NCBI GenBank assembly: GCA_017444505.1
Contig: JAFSWK010000255.1
Span: 1 to 5,254, forward strand
Direction: 5' to 3'
DNA length: 5,254 bases
Source of the DNA: Rhodocyclaceae bacterium
GTDB lineage: Bacteria; Pseudomonadota; Gammaproteobacteria; Burkholderiales; Rhodocyclaceae
The notes under the pieces: generated by a model
What the model was told of the DNA's origin: nothing
The model's input: the letters and a program-made list of their open reading frames with translations, nothing else
Databases searched by the model: none
Program-made: the position numbers and the translations under genes
Shown: one piece after another, positions 1 to 4,232 of the stretch
How positions within the stretch are numbered: the stretch's first letter is position 1
Layout of the letters: each line of letters begins with the position of its first letter

Positions 1-137
1 CAGAATGGTGGATGGTGCGCCGAGGGGGGGGAACGGGGTGCGATGGATGCGGCGTGGCATGGAATCGGCGGCGGTGATGCAACAACCGTCGCGGGCGCGA
101 TGAATCGTCCCACGTCGCCTTCGGCTTGCGGCTCGTT

Positions 138-160
138 CAAACAAAGCGGTGCTTTGTTTG
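138..160. repeat. Perfect inverted repeat, 10-bp arms, 3-base loop
   Basis: CAAACAAAGC at 138-147 and its exact reverse complement GCTTTGTTTG at 151-160 flank the loop GGT. Transcribed RNA would form a stable hairpin about 80 bases upstream of the first tail gene. No T-run follows on either strand, so it is not a canonical intrinsic terminator. It could be part of a dispersed intergenic repeat, a protein binding site, or a processing or stability element in the leader RNA. Confidence 0.6.
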
Positions 161-195
161 GCCTCGCCCCCTACCCGACTCCAAAACTAAACGGT
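139..195. repeat. Degenerate direct repeat, two copies 45 bp apart
   Basis: The 12-mer at 139-150 (AAACAAAGCGGT) recurs at 184-195 (AAACTAAACGGT) with 10 of 12 bases identical, and both copies are followed by a T-rich stretch. The first copy is the left arm and loop of the hairpin at 138-160; the second can form only a weak stem (183-187 with 194-198). This may be a decayed duplication of a short structured element. Function unknown. Confidence 0.35.
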
Positions 196-224
196 TTTTC
201 TGTTCGTGCTGGCGGCTGAGCGCA

Positions 225-242
225 CATGATGGCGCCATCATG
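225..242. promoter_or_regulatory. 18-bp perfect palindrome covering the first start codon
   Basis: CATGATGGCGCCATCATG is identical to its own reverse complement, and its last three bases are the ATG of the Gp36-like gene (240-242). In mRNA it can fold with CATGATG pairing CATCATG around a GCGC loop, which would tie up the start codon. In DNA it could be a dyad operator. No strong Shine-Dalgarno sequence lies in the usual window before this ATG, so initiation here may be weak, structure-controlled or dependent on upstream translation. The role is inference; the symmetry is directly visible. Confidence 0.5.
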
Positions 243-695
243 CAATACGCCACCGTCTCCGATCTCAGCGCCCGCTACACCGAGCGCGACCTGCGCCTGA
301 TTACCGACCCGCACGCGCAAGCGGTGGATGCCGAGCGTGCAGCGCAGGCGCTGCGGGATGCGGACGCGGAAATTGATGCCTATGTGGAGCGCCGCTACGT
401 GCTGCCGCTGGTCAACATGGCCGGGCAACTGCTCGCCGTGCCTGCGGTGCTGGTGCGCCTGGCGTGCGACATTGCCATCTACCGCCTGCAAACCCTGCGT
501 CCGGCAGACGACATCAAGGATGCCCGCCGCCGCTATGAGGACGTGCTGAAGCTGCTCGAGGCCATCAGCACCGGCGAGGTGTCGATTCCGCTCGCGCGGC
601 TGCGCGACGATGTGGCCGACAACCCCGCTTCGCTCTCTGCCGGAATGCCCATGTTCGGCCAGCCGCCAAGCCTCTTCGGACGGGATAAGCGATGA
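240..695 (+). CDS. Mu Gp36-like (DUF1320) neck/head-completion protein
   Basis: This 151-residue protein matches the DUF1320 (phage Mu Gp36) family in length and pattern. It opens with MQYATVSDLSARY, followed by an E-R-D-L-R-L-I-T-D segment. A helix with the family-typical DADAEIDAYVERRYVLPL lies at about residues 40-57, then VLVRLACDIAIYRL near 70-83, then a RRRYEDVLKLLEAI helix and a GEVSIPL segment. Members sit just after the capsid genes of Mu-like phages and are thought to act at the head-tail junction as an adaptor; that role is inferred from position and family. I chose ATG 240 because homology begins there. The frame is open back to a TTG at 126, but that stretch is not protein-like. 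No good ribosome binding site precedes it, and the ATG lies in an 18-bp palindrome. The stop overlaps the next gene's start (ATGA, 692-695). Confidence 0.88.
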   Translation: MQYATVSDLSARYTERDLRLITDPHAQAVDAERAAQALRDADAEIDAYVERRYVLPLVNMAGQLLAVPAVLVRLACDIAIYRLQTLRPADDIKDARRRYEDVLKLLEAISTGEVSIPLARLRDDVADNPASLSAGMPMFGQPPSLFGRDKR

Positions 696-1231
696 CCCCC
701 ATCGCCGCAACCGAACAGGCCATTGTGGCGCGTCTGAGTGAGGCGCTTACCGCGCCCGGGGCGCGCCACCCGGTGGTGGAAGTGTGCGCCTGGCCGGATG
801 CGCCGCTGGATTTTCGGGCAATCCATCCCGTGGGTACCGTGCTGGTGCTCTATCGCGGCACGCAATTTGCCCACAACGCCACCGCCGGCCAGCGCATCAC
901 CTGGCAGGAGCAGTTTGAGATTGCACTGCTCGCCCGCACGCTGCGCAGCCACGACGGCGCCGCCGTCGCTAGCGGCATCGATACGGGCGTCTATGGCCTG
1001 GTCGATAGCGTGCGCCGCGCGCTCACCGGCTGGGTGCCGCCGATGGCCTGCGGCCAGGTGCAGCTCGCGGGCATCGAATTTGCCGAATACGCCGAAGGCG
1101 TGTGGCAGTACGCGCTGCGCTGCGCCGTCCCGATGACCACCGTGGCTGATCGCCCCCGCCCGGCAGGCCCCTGGGCGGTGGACGATGAAGACGCTGCCCC
1201 GCCGCTTGTCCGGCGCAATTTCCAACAATAG
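692..1231 (+). CDS. Mu Gp37-like tail completion protein
   Basis: This 179-residue protein resembles the phage Mu Gp37 family. It starts with an N-terminal helix (IAATEQAIVARLSEAL, about residues 4-19), followed by alternating beta segments: TVLVLYRG near 49-56, WQEQFEIALLARTLR near 70-84, a GIDTGVYGLVDSVRRALTG helix near 94-112, and a C-terminal GVWQYALRCAVPM strand. The last 25 or so residues are rich in Pro and Asp and probably disordered. Its place between the Gp36-like neck gene and the sheath gene fits a tail terminator or completion protein that caps the tail tube before head joining; this role is inferred from position. Start codon ATG 692 overlaps the upstream stop (translational coupling) and has GGGA six bases before it. 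The stop TAG (1229-1231) abuts the AGGAG of the next gene. Confidence 0.8.
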   Translation: MTPIAATEQAIVARLSEALTAPGARHPVVEVCAWPDAPLDFRAIHPVGTVLVLYRGTQFAHNATAGQRITWQEQFEIALLARTLRSHDGAAVASGIDTGVYGLVDSVRRALTGWVPPMACGQVQLAGIEFAEYAEGVWQYALRCAVPMTTVADRPRPAGPWAVDDEDAAPPLVRRNFQQ

Positions 1232-1244
1232 GAGAACCCCAACC

Positions 1245-1493
1245 GTGAGCCTCTATCTGTATTCCGGTCCCGACACGGCCTTTACGCTGCGCACCAGTCC
1301 CGAGGGCTGCCCGACGGACATCATCGCCTGGAGCGGCACCGTCATCGAGCTGCCGCCCACCCATGAGCTGGTGCGCGTGCTCAGCGCAAAAGGCTGGCTT
1401 GTCCCCGCCCCCGCAGGCAACGTGTCCGGGGCCAACCCTGCCGGGGGCAATGTGTCCGGGGGCAAATCCGCCAAGTCCGGCAAAACCAGATAA
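1245..1493 (+). CDS. Small tail-cluster protein in Mu gp38 position, repeat-bearing tail
   Basis: This 82-residue protein has no function I can name. It begins at GTG 1245, ten bases after AGGAG (1230-1234). The first 55 residues look folded: a beta-like SLYLYSG start, then a segment with TDIIAWSGTVIELP and an HELVRVLSAKGWLVP end typical of small phage proteins that dictate a beta hairpin plus one helix. The C-terminal 27 residues are low complexity (Gly, Asn, Ser, Lys, Ala), with NVSG occurring twice in a degenerate repeat (DNA about 1419-1475), and end in a basic stretch. In Mu-like phages a small protein of the gp38/DUF2635 type lies exactly here, before the sheath gene, but I do not see the DUF2635 sequence pattern, so equivalence is positional only. 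The sheath gene starts 20 bases after its stop. Confidence 0.72.
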   Translation: MSLYLYSGPDTAFTLRTSPEGCPTDIIAWSGTVIELPPTHELVRVLSAKGWLVPAPAGNVSGANPAGGNVSGGKSAKSGKTR

Positions 1494-1513
1494 CAGGAAA
1501 CAGGAGAATTTCA

Positions 1514-2941
1514 ATGGCTGCAAACTTCTTGCATGGTGTGGAAACCATCGAAATTGATAGTGGCCCGCGCCCGGTCAAGCTGGTCAAGACCGCTGTCATC
1601 GGCATTGTCGGCACTGCCGTGGCCGGACCCGTGAACACCCCCGTCCTCGTGTCCAGCGAGCGCGACTTTGCCCAGTTCGGCCCCGCCCACGCGGGGGCGA
1701 CGATTCGCGCGGCGCTCGAACGCATTTACAAGCAAAAGGGCACGGTGGCCGTGGTCATCAACGTGTGCGACCCGGTCAAACACGCCAGTTCAGTGTCTGA
1801 TGAGACGGTGCGGCTTCGTGAAGACGGCAGCTTTGCGCTGGCGCATCCGGGCGCCTCGGCGCTGGTGCTCACCAACGAGGCGGGCGATGTGACCTGGCAG
1901 GAAGGCACAGACTATACCTTCGATGCCGCCACCGGCACGGGCACGCGCATAGCGACGGGCAGCCTTGTCGGGGGCGAAGTTTGCCGCGCCAGCTACACCT
2001 ATGCGGACGCGACCAAAGTCACCCCTGCCGACATCATCGGCACCATCGACGCAGCCGGACGGCGCACCGGCATGAAGGCGCTGCGCGACAGTTATCAGCT
2101 CTTCGGCTTCTATCCCAAAATCCTGCTCGCGCCCGTCTTTGGCACGCTGGCCGCCGTCACGCAAGAGCTGGCCAGCCTGGCGGACGATTTGCGCGCCATC
2201 GCGTTTGTGAATGCGCCCGCAGGTGCCACGGTGCAGCAAGCCATCAGTGGCCGTGGCGCGCTGGGCAACATCAACTTTGCCACCAGCTCGCGCCGCATTG
2301 CGCTGTGTTTTCCGCACGTCAAAGACTTTGATGTCGCCACCAACACCGAAACCGTCGCCGAGCTGGCTACTTACGCCGCCGGTGCGCTGGCCAGAAAAGA
2401 CCAGGAAAACGGCTACTGGTGGAGTCCGTCGAACACCGAACTGACCGGGGTCACCGGCACGGACACGCCCATCTACGCGATGATCAATGACCCCAACTCC
2501 GAGGCCAACCTGCTCAACGAAGCGGGCATCCTCACCACCTTCAACAGCTTCGGCACCGGCATTCGCCTGTGGGGCAACCGCAGCGCCGCGTTCCCTTCCG
2601 AGACGCACCCGAAGAACTTCATCAACGTGCAGCGTGTCGCCGACGTGATTGCCGAATCGCTGGAATATTTCACCCTGCAATTCATCGACCGCCCGCTCGA
2701 CAGTGCCCTGATTGACGCCATTGCGGAAAGTGGCAACGCCTTCCTGCGCAAGCTCATTGCCGACGAGGCCATCATCGACGGGCGCGTCTGGGCCGACGAG
2801 GCCGATAACGAAGCCACCGAGCTGGCGGCGGGGCACGTCACCTTCACGTATGACTTCATGCCCACACCGCCCACCGAGCGCATCACCTACAAATCCGTTG
2901 TGAATATTGCCTATTTGCAGCAACTGCTGGGCAAATCCTGA
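1514..2941 (+). CDS. FI: Contractile tail sheath protein, P2 FI-like with inserted domain
   Basis: This 475-residue protein is the contractile sheath that surrounds the tail tube and shortens on infection. The N-terminus (HGVETIEIDSGPRPVKLVKTA at 7-27, then VIGIVGTA) is the hallmark of the P2 FI-type sheath family. The conserved core resumes at about 175 with a GTID..GRRTGMKALRDSY region, followed by KILLAPVF (about 202-209), RRIALCFPHV, the WWSPSN segment near 302-307 and LNEAGILTTFNSFGTGIRLWGNR near 334-356. The C-terminal part (about 364-475, NFINVQRVADVI onward) matches the sheath C-terminal domain that joins neighbouring subunits. Residues about 90-172 form an extra beta-rich domain, with GTDYTFDAATGTGTRI and a SYTYAD end, which helps explain why it exceeds the roughly 400 residues of P2 FI. 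AGGAG lies seven bases before ATG 1514. Confidence 0.95.
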   Translation: MAANFLHGVETIEIDSGPRPVKLVKTAVIGIVGTAVAGPVNTPVLVSSERDFAQFGPAHAGATIRAALERIYKQKGTVAVVINVCDPVKHASSVSDETVRLREDGSFALAHPGASALVLTNEAGDVTWQEGTDYTFDAATGTGTRIATGSLVGGEVCRASYTYADATKVTPADIIGTIDAAGRRTGMKALRDSYQLFGFYPKILLAPVFGTLAAVTQELASLADDLRAIAFVNAPAGATVQQAISGRGALGNINFATSSRRIALCFPHVKDFDVATNTETVAELATYAAGALARKDQENGYWWSPSNTELTGVTGTDTPIYAMINDPNSEANLLNEAGILTTFNSFGTGIRLWGNRSAAFPSETHPKNFINVQRVADVIAESLEYFTLQFIDRPLDSALIDAIAESGNAFLRKLIADEAIIDGRVWADEADNEATELAAGHVTFTYDFMPTPPTERITYKSVVNIAYLQQLLGKS

Positions 2942-2956
2942 TGACTGGAGGCAAAC

Positions 2957-3475
2957 ATGGCCATTGAACTCAACCACCTCACCAACGCCAACATCTACAT
3001 CAACGGCAATAGCCAGCTTGGCCGCGCTGAAGAATTCAAGCTGCCCACCGTCAAGTTCAAGATGGTCGAACACAAGGCCGTCGGGCTGGTCGGCACGCTC
3101 AAGCTGCCTGCCGGCATCGAAGAGATGGAAGGCGAAATCAAGTGGAACGCCTTTTATCAGAGCGTCTGGGGGCAGATTCTCGACCCCTTCGCCCCCGTGA
3201 TGCTGCAAGCGCGCGGCTCGCTGGAAACCTATTCCAGCCAGGGGCGTTTGCAGGAAGTGCCCTACGTGGTGTTCGTCACCGCCGCCTTCTCGGAAGTGCC
3301 CGCAGGCGACTTCAAGCAAAACGACAAGGCCGAGTTTTCCAGCAAATTCACCGCCAGCTACATCAAGCTGGTGGTCGATGGAGCCGATGTGCTCGAAGTC
3401 GATGTTGCGGCCAACATCTACAAGGTCAATGGAATCGACAAACTCGCCAACTACCGTAAAAACATTGGAGGCTGA
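2957..3475 (+). CDS. FII: Major tail tube protein, P2 FII-like
   Basis: This 172-residue protein has the length and sequence pattern of the P2 FII tail tube family. The family's start is present (LTNANIYINGNSQLGRAEEFKLP at about 7-29, equivalent to the FII 'NVFLNG..YQG' region). It is followed by the subunit core, with GLVGTLKLPAGIEEMEGEIKW at about 44-64, and a C-terminal part with ASYIKLVVDGADVLEVD and NIYKVNGIDKLANYRKNIGG, the most diagnostic stretch. Subunits stack as hexameric rings inside the sheath, around the tape measure. GGAGG lies five bases before ATG 2957, in the 15-base gap after the sheath stop. The next gene starts two bases after this one's TGA, so sheath, tube and chaperone are probably co-translated from one message. 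Confidence 0.95.
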   Translation: MAIELNHLTNANIYINGNSQLGRAEEFKLPTVKFKMVEHKAVGLVGTLKLPAGIEEMEGEIKWNAFYQSVWGQILDPFAPVMLQARGSLETYSSQGRLQEVPYVVFVTAAFSEVPAGDFKQNDKAEFSSKFTASYIKLVVDGADVLEVDVAANIYKVNGIDKLANYRKNIGG

Positions 3476-3477
3476 TC

Positions 3478-3774
3478 ATGAATGACAAAACTGCAACCGG
3501 CCACACTCAGGCCGACGCTGTGAAACTCGCCTGGCCAATTCGCACGCCCTCGGGCGAAGTGACCGAAATCAGTTTCCGGCGGGGCAAGGCGCGCGACCTT
3601 GTGGCCGCCCAGCGCATCGAGCCGACGGACAACGCCCGGCGCGAGCTGGTGCTGATGGCCATGCTCACCGAGCAGAAACTGACGATTGAAGACCTGGAGG
3701 AACTGGACTTGGCCGACCTGGCTGCCGTCCAGGATGCGTTTCAGCAGCTGTGGCGGCCTGCCGTGCAGTTTTGA
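3478..3774 (+). CDS. E: Tail assembly chaperone (P2 gpE / Mu gp41 type)
   Basis: This 98-residue protein belongs to the tail assembly chaperone family that includes P2 gpE and Mu gp41. Visible features are a beta-like N-terminal stretch VKLAWPIRTPSGEVTEISFRR, a helix with KARDLVAAQRIE, a LVLMAMLTEQKLTIEDLEELDLADLAAVQDAF region that fits the family's paired helices, and a LWRPAVQF end. It lies exactly between tube and tape measure. The shorter product and a frameshifted longer one are expected to coat the tape measure and recruit tube subunits; neither would be in the mature virion. GGAGG lies six bases before ATG 3478. The last two codons are TTT TGA, and the next conserved segment lies in another frame, so this ORF is probably only the unshifted product. 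Confidence 0.88.
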   Translation: MNDKTATGHTQADAVKLAWPIRTPSGEVTEISFRRGKARDLVAAQRIEPTDNARRELVLMAMLTEQKLTIEDLEELDLADLAAVQDAFQQLWRPAVQF

Positions 3775-3910
3775 TCAACTATGGGACGCCATGGCGCTGC
3801 TGGCCAAATGGTTTCACTTCCCGCCCTCGGAAATCTGTGCGCTCGACTGGCCGGATTTCCGGCAGTGGGTGCAAGCGGCAATCCGCCAGGCCGAGCAGTG
3901 CAAGCAATGA
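3478..3910 (+). CDS. Predicted chaperone-GpE frameshift fusion (E+E' type)
   Basis: Reading frame 1 from 3478 to the TTT at 3769-3771, slipping forward one base and continuing with GAT at 3773 gives a 143-residue fusion. That is close to the roughly 140 residues known for the P2 E+E' product. The added 45 residues carry the P2 GpE signature, with WFHFPPSE at about fusion residues 111-118 followed by an amphipathic helix (DFRQWVQAAIRQAEQ). In P2, lambda and Mu the longer frameshift product binds the tape measure. The frame change needed is formally +1 or -2. The overlap of the two frames (3683-3774) has no homopolymer longer than four bases except TTTT at 3769-3772, so +1 there is best supported. 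Not seen: an SD-like stimulator just upstream or a convincing pseudoknot downstream. Confidence 0.65.
3769..3774 (+). promoter_or_regulatory. Candidate +1 programmed frameshift site TTT TGA
   Basis: The zero-frame codons are CAG TTT TGA. A Phe-tRNA on TTT (3769-3771) can re-pair perfectly with TTT at 3770-3772 while the stop codon slows the ribosome, giving GAT CAA CTA as the next codons of the GpE frame. The geometry parallels the CTT TGA site of bacterial RF2 (prfB). No AGGGGG-like element lies just upstream, so efficiency could be low, as expected where the fusion is the minor product. Confidence 0.55.
3791..3910 (+). CDS. P2 GpE-family tail protein (as independent small gene)
   Basis: If no frameshift occurs, the GpE-like segment could be translated alone from ATG 3791 as a 39-residue protein, the size at which GpE-family proteins are often annotated in P2-like prophages. 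The key motif WFHFPPSE is at residues 7-14, followed by LDWPDFRQWVQAAIRQAEQ. GGGA at 3783-3786 lies four bases before the ATG, a weak and rather close site. The same bases also serve as the C-terminal part of the predicted chaperone fusion. The two readings are not exclusive, but the exact alignment of TTT TGA with this frame makes the fusion the likelier main route. Its role is in tail assembly with the tape measure. Confidence 0.5.
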   Translation: MALLAKWFHFPPSEICALDWPDFRQWVQAAIRQAEQCKQ

Positions 3911-3920
3911 GCGAAGAGTT

Positions 3921-4220
3921 TCAGAGGAATCTGCTTATCCACGCGAAGGGTGCCGGAAAAACCATGGAGATCACGCGCAAAATACCCGCACACGCTGCAC
4001 CATGCAGTGCGCCTGCGAGCGCGCCGACGCTCCCGGACCAGTCGCCCCAGCCGGCAACATCGCGGCAGGCAAGCACGCCCGCAGCGGCTCCAAGCAAGAA
4101 AAACACGCCGACCAGATCGTCCCACGGCAGGGTGTCGGCCATCAGCCGGTCGAACTCGAATTTTTCCCGACGCCGCCGCGCCGCCGCCCGTTCTTGACGC
4201 AGGAATGAAAGAATGTCCAC
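3921..4220 (-). CDS. Candidate antisense small membrane protein (possible moron)
   Basis: On the minus strand a GTG at 4220 is preceded by AAGGAG (plus-strand 4227-4232) with six bases of spacing, and opens a 99-residue frame ending in TGA at 3921-3923. The predicted protein has an N-terminal helix with a strongly basic cluster (RAAARRRREK, residues 11-20). A hydrophobic segment follows at about 36-52 (LVGVFFLLGAAAGVLAC), then a short Trp/Gly/Asp loop, and a second hydrophobic segment at about 64-88. This is a two-helix membrane hairpin, probably with both ends inside. It fills the gap between the GpE stop (3910) and the tape measure start (4213), a junction that is usually tight in P2-like phages. 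I recognise no family; holin-like, exclusion or regulatory roles are guesses. A longer frame from ATG 4301 lacks a ribosome binding site. Plus-strand frames here are also open, so a non-coding insert remains possible. Confidence 0.5.
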   Translation of the reverse strand: MDILSFLRQERAAARRRREKFEFDRLMADTLPWDDLVGVFFLLGAAAGVLACRDVAGWGDWSGSVGALAGALHGAACAGILRVISMVFPAPFAWISRFL

Positions 4221-4232
4221 GAATATCTCCTT
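4201..4232. promoter_or_regulatory. Back-to-back ribosome binding sites for divergent, overlapping starts
   Basis: The tape measure ATG (4213) is preceded by AGGA at 4201-4204, eight bases away. The candidate minus-strand gene starts at GTG 4220 and its AAGGAG lies at 4227-4232. The two start regions therefore overlap head to head by eight bases, and each gene's ribosome binding site lies inside the other's coding sequence. These sites decide both starts. Confidence 0.5.

Larger units (their letters stand above)
1..239. other. Upstream region without a convincing gene
   Basis: I see no recognisable gene here. Plus frame 1 is open from the left edge to a TGA at 217-219, but its translation is glycine-rich and unlike any family I know. 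It could be the tail of an unrecognised upstream gene or chance openness in GC-rich DNA. The reading frame of the first real gene is also open back to a TTG at 126, but that extension is rich in Arg, Phe, Cys and Trp and does not look like protein. The stretch contains a strong hairpin (138-160), a degenerate direct repeat and an 18-bp palindrome, listed separately. I found no clear sigma-70 promoter pair. Confidence 0.5.

Noticed and set aside
138..165. Hairpin as an intrinsic terminator of an upstream operon
   Set aside because: No T-run follows the stem on either strand, so the canonical terminator pattern is missing.
126..239. N-terminal extension of the Gp36-like protein from TTG 126
   Set aside because: Family homology begins at ATG 240, and the extension is translated repeat/hairpin DNA with a Cys/Trp/Arg/Phe-rich sequence.
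1790..3319. 509-residue minus-strand ORF under the sheath and tube genes
   Set aside because: It lies wholly antisense to two confidently identified structural genes, and its Gly/Val/Asp/His-rich translation is typical of the mirror of GC-rich coding sequence.
3788..3811. Possible stimulatory stem-loop downstream of the frameshift site
   Set aside because: Only a four-base-pair TGGC/GCCA stem and a small GCCATGGC palindrome are present, which is not convincing above background in GC-rich DNA.
3907..4197. Plus-strand ORF (96 residues) starting at an ATGA overlap with the GpE stop and ending 15 bases before the tape measure start
   Set aside because: The layout is attractive, but there is no good ribosome binding site and the translation is a low-complexity Ala/Pro/Ser/Thr/Arg string with several rare Arg codons (AGG, AGA). 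It shares its wobble positions with the minus-strand ORF, so third-base composition cannot decide. The minus-strand reading has the better ribosome binding site and a more protein-like sequence. It remains the main competing interpretation.
3750..4208. Long plus-strand ORF in frame 3 across the GpE region and the following gap
   Set aside because: It overlaps the GpE segment out of frame, is full of Arg, Pro, Cys and Ser, and shows no family pattern; it looks like a shadow in GC-rich DNA.
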